From Dendrocalamus latiflorus (Eukaryota; Streptophyta; Magnoliopsida; Poales; Poaceae), in the NCBI GenBank assembly GCA_017311315.1, contig CM029666.1:5579414-5643413 (forward strand): a DNA stretch of 64,000 nucleotides, read 5' to 3'. Position numbers and translations under genes: made by a program. This document shows, one piece after another, positions 22,691-33,860 of this stretch. The notes under the pieces were generated by a model. The model did no database searches, was not told the DNA's origin, and saw only the letters and a list, made by a program, of their open reading frames with translations. Position 1 is the stretch's first letter. Every line of letters begins with the position of its first letter.

Positions 22691-23265
22691 ACCATAAAAG
22701 AATTACTATATGTTTTACTGCACTACTACGTGCCGTGCTAAGGTACCGGTCCAAACACAACACGCCCTATCAGGCTGATCCATATGACTGATTTACTGTT
22801 CATACCAATGGTAACTAAGCCGGACCAACTGTACCGTAGCCCGGGCCGGCACAATTGGCCCGGCCCTGGCCAGGTCTAGCTAGCGGGAGGCGGCCGGGCA
22901 ACGCAGACATCACTTTCCGCTTCCTCCTTGCTACCTCTCGCGTAGGGGTGGAAAAAAAGCTCGTTAGTGTGGCTCGTTGGCTTGGTTCAAAATTGTTTCA
23001 ATTATACTTGTTAATTGGTTAAACATTGAAATAAGTCGATTTCAAATGAATTTGAATTTTGCTCAAGCTCGGCTCGGCTCAGCTCGTTAGCTCATTTCTA
23101 AAAATACTTTTACATTATATGTAAAATGATATTAAATTAAACTATGTTATTTTTAGGAAAAACCCCATAAGACGAGGAGATGGCTGATATCCACCCCTAC
23201 TCTCGCGCCTCACGTCACCTCCCCAACCCTGATTGAACCCTAGCCGCCGTCTCCTCTCCGGGAGC
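22691..23265 (+). promoter_or_regulatory. upstream region of the purine gene
   Basis: A GC-rich repeat-like patch (GCCCGGGCCGGCAC near 22841) is followed by A/T-rich DNA, then by a short GC-rich 5' UTR before the ATG at 23266. No clear TATA box could be fixed, which is common for housekeeping genes. Confidence 0.35.
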
Positions 23266-26200
23266 ATGCACGCCAGGCTCCTCAGCGCCCCGTCCCCCGC
23301 CTCCGCCTCCGCTGCCGCCGCCGCCTCCTCCTCGTCCCTCCCCTTCGCCGGCGGCCACCCGCGCCGCGCGTCGTGGAAGCCGCGGCCCGGCCGGAGCTCG
23401 GCCTTTCCTCCGCTTCTCTCGCTGCGCGCCCGCGCCTCCATGAAGCCCACTCCGCCCGAAGGGTAAGGCGCTCGGTCGACTCGAAGCAGTAGCTCCGTCG
23501 ACTTGCGGGCTGGGGAATTTACGGCGATTTCTGTGTCTAATAGTGGGCGTTGTTGCAGAGTTTTCACCTACGTGCGTGCCTTTTTTCCTGCTTTGTTCTA
23601 GGGGGAATAATCCACCTGTGCATGGCGTGTCCAACACGGTCGTCGGGGTGCTCGGGGGCGGTCAGTTGGGGAAGATGCTGTGCCAGGCGGCCAGCCAGAT
23701 GGGGGTCAAAATGGCCATCCTGGACCCCCTCGAGAACTGCCCGGCGAGCTCCGTTTGTCATGAGCATGTCGTCGGGAGCTTCGATGATGGTGACACGGTC
23801 CGTGAGTTCGCGAAGAGGTAGGCCAAGTTCCAATTCGTCTTGGTTTATGCGGAGACCACATGTCCATATGTTAATGACAATGTTTATGTAATTTTTTTTG
23901 AAAACTTCCTTGACAAATCCTTTGGATGCTGTTAGGTGTGGGGTTTTAACAGTGGAAATTGAGCATGTTGATGCTGTAACGCTTGAGAAGCTTGAAAAGC
24001 AGGGTGTTGATTGTGAGCCTAAAGCATCTACCATCATGATTATTCAAGTAAAATTTCCCTACTTGTTTGAAGCCTTGTAGTAGAAATGGCATATCTATCC
24101 TTTATGTGTTGTGGTTGATGTATTGATACTCTATTTCAGGACAAGTACAGGCAAAAAGACCATTTCTCAAAATTTGGAATTCCATTGCCCGACTTTGTGG
24201 AAGTAATGCACTAACTCCTAACATTGGATATTATTGGAGCTTTAAGTGTTTTGATATAATTCCATATTGTTGTTTTGCAGATAGATACTTTAAGTAGTAT
24301 AGAGAAAGCTGGGGAAACATTTGGCTATCCTCTAATGGTGAAAAGCAAGAGATTGGCATATGATGGTCGAGGGAATGCTGTTGCACGCAACAAAAAGGAG
24401 CTATCTTCTATTGTTGCTTGTAAGTTGATAAGTGTTAAGGATATAAGGGTATTTGTGGTATTTTTTAGTTTTTAGGGTTTAGCTTTGTGTGTCCTATGCA
24501 CTTTATATATAGCCTTCTGGTTAAGATCAATACATCTAACATTTATGTGTTCATCCTTCCACGCATTTAACATGGTATTAGAGTAAAGGTTCAAACTCTA
24601 ACCTTCGTTCTTCTTTTGTTGCTGTTGCCCTCGGGAGGATTAGTCTCCACTCTCGGGGGCGGCCACGTCGTCGCCTGCTTGCGCCTCTTTAGGTCGCCGC
24701 CGCCCTCTTTAGGGAGTCACGTCGCAGTCGTCTCCGGTTTCGTGGCCGCCGCCGCCGGATCGCGCCGCCTTGCTCTGCCTCTCCTGGATCTGGTTGACGG
24801 GCTCTTTCCTGCGCCCGAGCCTCTGCCACTGCTGCCGCCTCGGCCGCCTGAGTTGGATTTTGCCGCCGGATCCAATCTCCCTGATGGCCGCCACGGCATC
24901 TAGCTCGTCGTCGGAGGGCTCCCCGTGGCCAAGTCATCGAAGCATGGCCTCCAGCTCCTGCCACGAGATCTCCGTGGGGAGCATAGACCTCGAGATCGAC
25001 CTGGTTAGCGTGTGGACGACACTGACGCGAACGACGATGCGTCGTTGCGCGAGATGGCTTGCCACCACCATTTGGGGAGAAGAGAATGCTCTTTGGACTG
25101 TGTCTCAGGGAGAATGCTCTCTCTTTTCTTTTTGACTGTCTCGTCTTTGTCTGGCAGAAGCCTTGGAGATCCAGGTCAGAAGCAAACATGGGGTATAATT
25201 TAGGGCATCATATACACATCGTGGATAAAGATGGTAATACTCCCTTGGTTGGGCTCGGCTAGCTCTTCCTCATCTTGTGACATGTGGATGTGCAGCTGGA
25301 GTTGCTGCAGCTTTCAGTGGCTGCTTGTGACACTACCGTGTGGTGGCATTGTGTGGTGTGTTGGTTCTATTAGTACTGGACAGAGGTCTTTGATCCTTGT
25401 GTCTTGCTCTCTGTTTGGGCTTCTATATGGCATCGAGATTGGCCAACACTAATGCACCCATGATGCCTTTGCTGATGCTAGTTTCTGCTGCCTTTGAGTA
25501 TTTTTCTTTTGAGTCTTTCATTGTGCCCATCCAAGTCCATAGCCTATATCTTTTAGTTCGCCTAAGCCGTGTGAGTCCACAAATTTCTTTGTCAATCAGC
25601 TGATTGCTTCGCTAGCAGCGGTCTATCCTCTTGGATCATATGGTTCCGTTCTTTCCGCATGACCGCAGCTGTCGCACTTCTCTTTGAGCTATTGCAGATT
25701 GTAGAAGTTTTAAAGTCGCTGCTTCTCTTTGAGCCGCCGCCCCGAGTTTTTAAGGCCGTTGTTTTTCCCTTCCGTGCCGCTGCCGTCTTGGGTTTCGATC
25801 TACTTTATGGGCTGCCGCACGACCCCGGATGGAGATCTTCTGGACTCGACACAATTTTCAAGAGTTGCACGCTATAACGACATCTTCAAGACTCAGAGTT
25901 TGAATTTACCCTATTTAGTGTTAACCCTTTTAAATGTAATGCTATTGCATTTGAGGGGTGTTAAAGATATAAGAGTATTTGTGATATTTCCTAGTTTCTA
26001 GGGTTTTAGCCTTGCGTATCCTATGTACTCTATATGTGGCCCTTTGGGCTGATCAATACATCTAACTTTCATGTGTTCATCCTTCCACGCATCTAACAAT
26101 AAGCATTGATTTAGGCACTGCCTTTTCTTGTTGACTTCCTTAAATTACACTGTTTCTCTAAAAGAAGCTGTTCTTTGGTTTTCAAAATCAGCACATAAGG

Positions 26201-29200
26201 TTGGCTAGTATTTGAGGTTTTTGTTAGCCATTAATTTGAGTTCCATATGTTGAAACTAGCCTTTCTTAACATTTTTACCTGTTGCAGCGTTGGGAGGGTT
26301 TGAGCATGGCTTGTATGTTGAGAGGTGGACACCATTTGTAAAGGTTAGTTTTAATTCAATTTTATTTGGTCAAGTATTAAACTGAAACTCTTTAAATTTG
26401 ATCAAACCCTGCAGCTATTTTGATTTTGATATCCTGCTTTCTCTTAATATTATAACTAACATGTGTTTTGTAAATTGAATCTTTCTGAATTTTCCAGGCT
26501 CTGTTCTTTGAATTAAAATGTTTGGTAATTTCTGATTTAATCCCTCTCAACATTGTTGTTCACATAGCAATTGATTCACAGTTTTCATCACAGACTGTAT
26601 AGCTATCAAGTCATTTTGCAATTTTTTTCTAGCTTCCTGGTGCCTCTAATTCCTTCATTGCTGTATGTGCACATTATTTGTGGCGCTCGTGGATCTGAAA
26701 GTTTCATATCGCTGAGATGAACATAGGATAAGTTCTGCAAGTTAGTTAGTAGATATTAATTTTTTTCCCAAAAGAAGCGTGTTAGAGGATATCAGGATAG
26801 TATGAAGCAGACTGTTCCAGTCCTTATGATGTTGCCATGGGTTACTGTTTATCACAATTTTTCTTGTTTGATTTATTTACTTTTATTTATATTTTTTTGT
26901 TGGTTTAGGAGCTTTCTGTAATTGTGGCAAGGAGCAGAGATGGTTCTACAGTCTGCTATCCTGTTGTTGAAACCATCCACAAGTAACGTGTTCCTTTTGT
27001 TTATGATTATTTACCTTGTGTTGTTGCTTATTATTGTTTACGTTTTTCTCTCTCCTTTGAAGTATCCAAACTGTGAAGCCTTTGTTTGGAACATCCAGGG
27101 ATAACATCTGTCATGTTGTTGAGGCTCCTGCTGAGGTACCTGAGAAAATAAAGAAGTTAGCTACTAGTGTAGCTGAAAAGGCTATCAAATCATTAGAGGG
27201 TGCTGGTGTTTTTGCTGTAGAATTATTTTTAACACAAGATGATCAGGTTTGTTGGAACACTTGCATATATCATATAGTTTAATCCTCCTGTAGTGGCATT
27301 GACATCTTTCTGCTCATGTTGATAATTTTTGTAGGTTTTATTGAATGAAGTAGCCCCTAGGCCTCACAACAGTGGGCACCACACAATCGAGTCCTGTTAC
27401 ACTTCACAATATGAGCAGCATTTACGTGCTATTCTTGGCCTTCCTCTTGGTGATCCTTCAATGAAAGCACCTGCAGCAATAATGTACAACATCCTGGGTG
27501 AGGACAAGGTAATTTTTGCTATGTTCCTTTGTGTTGACTTATTTTTTTGAGCTATGTTGAATATTGATATTTGTTGGATTGTTTTAGTTACCGAACTATT
27601 TGGTTGGTCACCATGTTGTTATTATATTAGTAATCCAGTTAGCTTTCTGATATACTGTACTCTGTTTGTGCTATAGGGTGAGGCAGGGTTCGCTCTGGCT
27701 CATCAGCTGATTGAGAGGGCATTGAACATTCCAGGTGCATCAGTCCATTGGTATGCAAAACCAGGTTGGCTCAGTTCATACACTCATCTGTTTTTTCTTT
27801 ATAAAGTTACAAGTCTGCATACTTGCTCTCCCATCCCAGGAAATTTTATTTTGAAAATTGTTCTTTCAGAGATGCGAAAGCAAAGAAAGATGGGTCATAT
27901 TACAATTGTGGGCCCTTCTAAGACCTGTGTAAAATCACGCTTGGACAAGTTGCTGCAAAGAGACACAGATGACCCCAAGAAAGGTTAGATCCATTTGTAT
28001 TGAACCATATTATCTTCTTGAACTTCTTTGTTGGTAGTGGATGTAATACCTTTAGGGAGTACTGTATTAAATATTAATGCAGCAGCATCAGCCTTTGTAT
28101 GGCCTAGGATTACTCCGATTGGTAACTTGCAATTTTGTTGATAACAGTTTTTCACTGTCTCTGGTTATTACAAGGGAATTTGGATTGATTTTCAATTGTC
28201 ACTCAGGGGCACCATGGTCCATGACAGTTGGATGATAGCGGCTAGGAATGGACTGTAGGTTTTGTATTGGCTATTGTTAAGGGTATTAGAGATAGAGTTT
28301 GTATTCTATTCCATATATGCCTTATCTCTATATGGCATATCCCCTTGTACTCTCCTATATATATGGCCCTTTGGGTCTCATATCAATACACACAATATTC
28401 ATAACATGGTATCAGAGCCTAGGTTCCATACCTAATCCAAGTTCATCTTCCGTCGCCGCTGCCCCCGGGAGGATCGATCTCTACTCCTGGGGGCAGCCAC
28501 CTCCAGACCGCTACACCCCGTTCGGATCCGCCCGGATCTGGCAGCTCCGACACCCGAGGTCGCCGCGCCGCCGCCCTGGGCCGCCGCGCCGTCGCCCGAG
28601 GCCGCCGACTGCTGCTCCCCCCGGCTGGGAGGCCTCCTCGTCGCCGGTCCGCGCTTCTCCGGGGGCCGCCGCCCGCCGTTACTCCAGACTCGCCGACGAC
28701 CGCGCCTCCGCCCTTCCCGGAGCCGCCGATGCCACTCCTTCAGCCCGGGCTGCCTAGATCCAGTCGCCGCCTGCCAGATCTCGGTTTCCCGCTGGCCGGA
28801 TCCGCTGGATCCAGGCTCTCTGCCGCCGGATCCGGCCTCCTCGCCGCCGGATTCGGCGCTCTCCGCCGACTTCCGACCGCCGTCCCGGATACGGCCGCTG
28901 CCGGTCTGGCATCGCATGGATCCGGCCGCCTCCGGGCCCGATCCGGTCGTCTCTAGTCGCTGCGCCACCGCCCGCCTGAGCCCGGCGCCGCTGTCGGCCC
29001 GCGCCCGCCCACGCGACCCTCTGCGCCCGCGCTTCCGCCTGGATTTGTGCCGCCCGCGCTGCGCTGGGCCGCCCGGCGGCCCACTCCTTCTGCCGCCTCC
29101 TTCGGCAGCCGTGCCTGCGCCGCCGCGCCTGCGCCGCCGCACCTGCGCCGCCGCGCCTGTGCCGCCGCCTTCGGACGCCGTCTCCTTCGGCCGCCGTACC

Positions 29201-32200
29201 CGCATCTCCGCGCCTGCACTGCCGCCTTTTTCCATCGCACTCCCGGCCGGTGCCGCCCACTGGAGCCCGCCGCTCCCCTCCTCTCTGAGCGAAGGAGAGA
29301 GACGGGAGGGAGGCGAGGTGAATCCCTCACGGGAGAGGGAGGAGATGAGGGAGCGAGCGGACGCCAGGTGCGATGGGTGATGGATCTTGAGGGGAGACAG
29401 AGAGATATGCTGCTGCTACGCTAGTCTCATCTTTAGTTATTTTTCCGCTGCTAGTATCTGTTCTTTTGAGTCAGTTTTGAGTATTTTGCTGCGTCCATCC
29501 AAAATCCGTAGTCTTTAAATTTTTAGTTCGTTCGAGCCGTGCGAGTCCGCAAATTTATTGTCAGTCATAGAAGTATAGGAATTTTCTTTTGCATGGCAGC
29601 AGGCGCCGCTCTATTCTCTGAGCCGCGTGCAGATCGTAGAAGTCGTTATGATGCCGCCGCTTCTCTAGCCGCCGCCCCGAGCTTCAAAGGCCGCCGCGCG
29701 TCCTCTGTGCACTGCGCCGCCACCTCTTGGGCTTCGATCTGCGCCGTCATGCATCTATCTATTCCTCTTCGGCTTGATTTGACAGTTTATTCAAAGACTG
29801 CACGCAACGACGACATCATCAAGACTCGGACTTCGGATTTTTCTTGTTTTAGTATTAACCCTTTTCAAATGCAATGCTATTGCATACGCCTTGCATTTGA
29901 GGGGGGTGTTAAGGGTATTAGAGATAGAGTTTGTATTCTATTCCATATATGCCTTATCTCTATATAGCATATCCTCTTGTACTCTCCTATATATATGGCT
30001 CTTTGGGTCTCATATCAATACACACAATATTCATAACAGCTATATCCACTAACCCGGATGATTTTCAAGCTTTGTACATCTACTTTAGCAAACGCGAAAC
30101 AACAGTATGTCAGAATGGCTTAAAGAGACTGTAGGAGGCATATGTATTTTGAACCATCGATTTAAAACAACTTTCAATACCATTAAGGCTTGAGAGGGCC
30201 TTGTTTGAATAATTTCCATGTATGCAGCAAATCATTTGGTCTGTCTAAATCATTTGAATGATTGAAGTTCATTGCTATGGTTTTATCTGGCGCCCTGTGA
30301 TGTCTTTACACTTGGCATGGTGAAATTATTCTTGCTTTGGTTATGTCACTTGCCCAACCTTTACTTAAAAAATATTGTCATCTTCATTCCAATTGGTTGA
30401 TGAGGTCTAGAATGTCATCTTAATTGCAGTTACACCTCGTATTGCTATAATAATGGGGTCTGATTCTGATCTTCCCGTAATGAAAGATGCTGCAGTAGTA
30501 TTGAAGAAATTCAACATACCTTTTGAGGTTTGATTTCTGTAACCTTCTGTTGACAAGCTTTGGGCTGATAAGAATGGTGGAGTGCTGAATTTTGCAGCTT
30601 ACAGTTGTTTCGGCACATCGTACACCAGAGAGGATGTATAATTTTGCATTGTCTGCTAAGGAAAGGGGCTTTGAGGTCATAATTGCAGGCGCAGGCGGAG
30701 CAGCTCACTTGCCAGGCAAGTGTCTGTTTGACAGAAAAACACATACATGAATTCAGCATAATATTGTTTTACATAAATTTCAATGTCAAATATGTGCATG
30801 CTGGCATACTTGTATTTGGTTGAGATTGGGGTAATTTATCATTAAACAATATTTTATTTTGAGCATCAATACTTTGCTGTATTCCCCCCCCCCCCCCCCC
30901 CAAATTGAGTAGCTTAGAGGAACTTGGATATGCTGACATCAAGTAGCATTTCTGGATTGCGCTCAGTTTGGTGATGACTTATGGCTTTTTTCACTGTAGC
31001 TGGCTTATTTTTTACTGTACCTGATGGTGACTTATTTGGCGTAATTAAATTTAAAAAATTTTAAAATAAAAAAATATGTTAGCCCATCACGGATAATGCA
31101 AAGGAATACGGAAAAAAAGAAAAGGCAAAAAAAGCCCAAAAAACTAAAAAACCCAGAAAAAGACGAAATTAAATAATAGTGAATTAAAAGTTAGAAGCTG
31201 AAACGAGCGGTGCTAAGTGGATGCAACATTGGAACTGTTAATCAAATCCTGATGCATAAAGTCTAAGGAACAATATATTCATGATTCGTTGTGATTAATT
31301 AAGGATGACCTAGAAACTGTTTTGTTTCAGGGATGGTGGCTTCATTGACTTCTGTTCCAGTAATAGGAGTCCCCATCAAGACTTCATCATTGGATGGGCT
31401 TGATTCCCTCCTATCTATTGTGCAGGTGAGTGTTTAAAGCCTTTTTATCTTTCAAAAGCAGAATGGTAGTAGGTGTTGCTTTATATCATTCAAAAGCAGA
31501 ATGGTAGTAGGTGTCACAAACATCTCATAATCGTGAGTCGTAACAGTTCTTCAATGTCCACTCTTCTCTTACATGTTCAGATGCCTTCTAATGCATTTGC
31601 ATTTTTTGTTGTATGAATTCCTCTCTCAAAGTTGAGCCCTGTAAGTGCCTCAATGCATGATCGTTAGGCACTTCTCTCAAACATCTCATAACTGTAACAG
31701 TTCTTCAATGCCCACTCTTCTTTTACACAGCTGACTTTTATCCACTACTAAAATGATAACAACCTAAGAGCATGCATGTGCACGGCTACAAAATCACAAT
31801 GCATGTTTTGTTAATGAAGCAGCATTTCAAAACTCCCACCAAAATAAACTAGTGCTGCAAATCATTTAGCACTAGAACAATTGTTCTGCTCACCATCCCT
31901 GTATGAATGACCTGCCTTTGTTTTTAAGCTAACTTATGATTTACGAGCGAAGTTGATTCTGGTGTTAATATTCTCACTGATTTCACAGATGCCGAAAGGT
32001 ATTCCTGTTGCTACTGTTGCAATTGGAAATGCGGAAAATGCAGGTTTGCTGGCAGTTAGGATGCTAGCCTCAAGAGATCCTGAGCTGTGGGACATGTATG
32101 GTTCTTTTCTAATGTTATTTTCATGCAAATTTCAAATTCTGGATGGTGTAACTGTATGTAATTTTAATAGCCCCTTTCAGTATAATTTGCATAGCGAGCC

Positions 32201-32798
32201 TGTTTTTGATTGGTCTTGCATGTGCTGCTAATTCTTCAATTCCTTTTCCACCACCAAGTGTTTCAAAATTGTTCGCCGTGGAGATACAGGTAGTGGTTTC
32301 CAAGTGATTACTGGTGGTGACTGACACAGATCTCTGGTAATGGATCAAGTTGCCAACAAAAGTTAATCGATAGAATTAAGAAAAATGACCTATTCTTTGA
32401 TCTGTTTAAAGGAATGATATGATGTACTGTGTTTACCATCAAGGAAACATTGAATTTGCTCGAAATTTGCAGTCAGTCATAACTCATAACTTGAACCTAC
32501 TGATTCTTCTTATCTAAATTGTGTGGGATTTCTTTTAACCAGCCTTTGCCTTCCCCTGACAAAACCATGGTTTCATGGTCGCTAAGCATAGTAGTCATTT
32601 GTCTAGTAAGTTTTTAGTCCATTACACTAAACCGTTCTGATGCATGTTATTTATGTTTTTAGTCCATTACACTAAACCATTCTGATGCATGTTATTTCTT
32701 GCAGGGCAACTAAATATCAGCAAGATCTGAGAGATATTGTGTTGGAGAAAGCAGAAAGGCTTGAGGCCTTACGTTGGGAGGAATATTTGAAGGGTTGA
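23266..32798 (+). CDS. PURKE: phosphoribosylaminoimidazole carboxylase, plastid (PurK-PurE fusion)
   Basis: De novo purine synthesis: converts AIR to CAIR using fused PurK (ATP-grasp) and PurE domains. I assembled 16 exons: 23266-23462, 23602-23817, 23936-24047, 24140-24202, 24281-24419, 26288-26343, 26909-26982, 27099-27246, 27335-27508, 27677-27764, 27870-27983, 30430-30527, 30598-30715, 31331-31425, 31989-32095, 32705-32798. They total 1,893 nt, 630 residues plus stop, with phases agreeing at every junction. Residues 1 to about 65 are Ser/Ala/Arg-rich and poor in acids, a chloroplast transit peptide. PurK starts with VVGVLGGGQLGKM (79-91) and includes LNEVAPRPHNSGHHTIE. PurE has IIMGSDSDLPVM (467-478), SAHRTPERM (from 498) and AGAGGAAHLPG. 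All introns are GT-AG except intron 13, which uses GC. Introns 5 and 11 each hold an LTR element in the same orientation as the gene. No coding lesion was seen; the gene looks functional. Confidence 0.95.
24433..26098 (+). mobile_element. small non-autonomous LTR element in purine gene intron 5
   Basis: LTRs of 140 bp lie at 24433-24572 and 25959-26098, both beginning TGTTAA and ending TAACA. The ATAAG target duplication is perfect (24428-24432 and 26099-26103). TGGTATTAGAGT directly after the 5' LTR is a tRNA-iMet primer-binding site with small changes. TTGAGGGG precedes the 3' LTR as polypurine tract. The 1.39-kb interior encodes no gag or pol, so this is a TRIM/LARD-like passenger element. 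The LTRs differ at about twenty sites by eye, mostly transitions, so the insertion is older than its relative in intron 11. Confidence 0.92.
28275..30038 (+). mobile_element. small non-autonomous LTR element in purine gene intron 11
   Basis: LTRs of 132 bp at 28275-28406 and 29907-30038 differ at only about three sites by eye, which points to a recent insertion. The GCTAT target duplication is perfect (28270-28274 and 30039-30043). The primer-binding site TGGTATCAGAGC matches tRNA-iMet exactly, and a GAGGGGGG polypurine run precedes the 3' LTR. The interior is very GC-rich (28430-29380) and shows no gag or pol; long frames there on both strands are composition artefacts. It shares leader, 3'-region and LTR features with the intron 5 element, so both belong to one family. 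Confidence 0.93.
30716..31330 (+). other. purine gene intron 13 with GC donor, (C)18 tract and family X insertion
   Basis: The donor reads CAG|GCAAGT, the best-known form of GC-AG intron. The acceptor is TTTGTTTCAG. Using GC at 30716 keeps the PurE frame (LPG|M), and no nearby GT does. An 18-C homopolymer lies at 30884-30901. Confidence 0.85.
30968..31213 (+). mobile_element. AT-rich miniature element family X, copy 2 (purine gene intron 13)
   Basis: Contains the family core TTAGCCCATCACGGATAATG and flanking A-rich blocks in the same order as at 21.55 kb, ending AGTTAGAAGCTGAAACGAGC. Confidence 0.72.
32611..32700 (+). repeat. 45-bp tandem duplication at the last 3' splice site
   Basis: The unit TTTTTAGTCCATTACACTAA... 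occurs at 32611-32655 and 32656-32700. Each copy carries a CACTAAAC branch-point-like motif. Only the downstream copy runs into TTCTTGCAG at 32704. Confidence 0.85.
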
Positions 32799-33357
32799 TT
32801 CCTGGCGGTCCATGCTGTTTCTGTTGGCATTCTTTTATATCTAGTGTTGACAAAAGCAGATATGGTCTATGGTGGGAGAGATTCTTAAAATCCGTTAGCC
32901 TGCCTGTCTTTCCTTTCTGCTTACATTCCTTTTGCGCTAATCGTGTTTGCATTCTATAATTTCTCCACTCATCGAAATATGGCTTTTGTTAGTGGAGGCG
33001 TGACTTGAATTGAGTGATAGAAAGTTGAGGGAAATTTGTATACTTTCCACCATGAGAGAGGGTATCAAGATCAGAAAGTTTTGCTAGTAGCTGAGGCAAA
33101 CATGTCTGAGGTGTTCATAGTGTGGCTACTTTTACGATCATATTTCAGGAACTTAGCTGTGCATTAAATAATAATGGGAAATTGGTAAGGAGTATCCAGG
33201 TGTTTTCTCATCCTGGGAGTACTCAAATTTTCATCCCATCTGATTTGCCTCACTACTTGTGCTCTAGCTTTATTTGTGGCTACCGTGCAGGCGAGTTAAG
33301 GTTTAGGGGTCACTGGATTTAGAGTCTAGGTTCACCATAGTCCCGGCTATAGGGGGA

Positions 33358-33853
33358 TGTTGGAAATCACAAGGTGGCAAAGCACTCAACTCTCATGTGG
33401 CATACACACACATACACTTGTATGAGGTTATCAAACTTTCATTAGCACTCACTCTATTCATACATACATTACAGGAGGGAGTCTGCTCCTTTTATAACCA
33501 AATGAGCCGACTCAACAAAAACAACTAATGCCCAGTTCATCTTACACCGACTTAGGAAGGTGATTTTTTTTTTGTAACTTCTAGCAACATCCGACAGCTA
33601 ATTAGTACTAAAAAAACGTAGCACACACTAGTAAAGCAAACCTAGAGTCTTCATGGAGTCTAGAGTCTTCATGCTCCTGAGTCATCTAGTAAAGCAAACC
33701 TCAAGACTTCTATTAGCATTGTTATCTCTTGTAGGAAATAATATCCAGAGTTGGTTTCCATGCCATCCATTGTCGACATGACTCATTATGGCTATGAAAT
33801 ATCTAGTAATAACAGTAGCTAGAAGCTTCAAATATGCATTGTTATTTTTAACA
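33358..33853 (-). repeat. 3' LTR of the copia element
   Basis: A 496-bp terminal repeat, the downstream LTR in element orientation, preceded by the polypurine tract complement CTTCCCCTC at 33854-33862. Confidence 0.93.
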
Positions 33854-33860
33854 CTTCCCC

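Noticed and set aside
28432..29424. Long frames on both strands (up to 267 codons) inside the intron 11 LTR element
   Set aside because: Arg/Gly/Ala/Pro-rich translations in several overlapping frames come from extreme GC content; no gag or pol motif.
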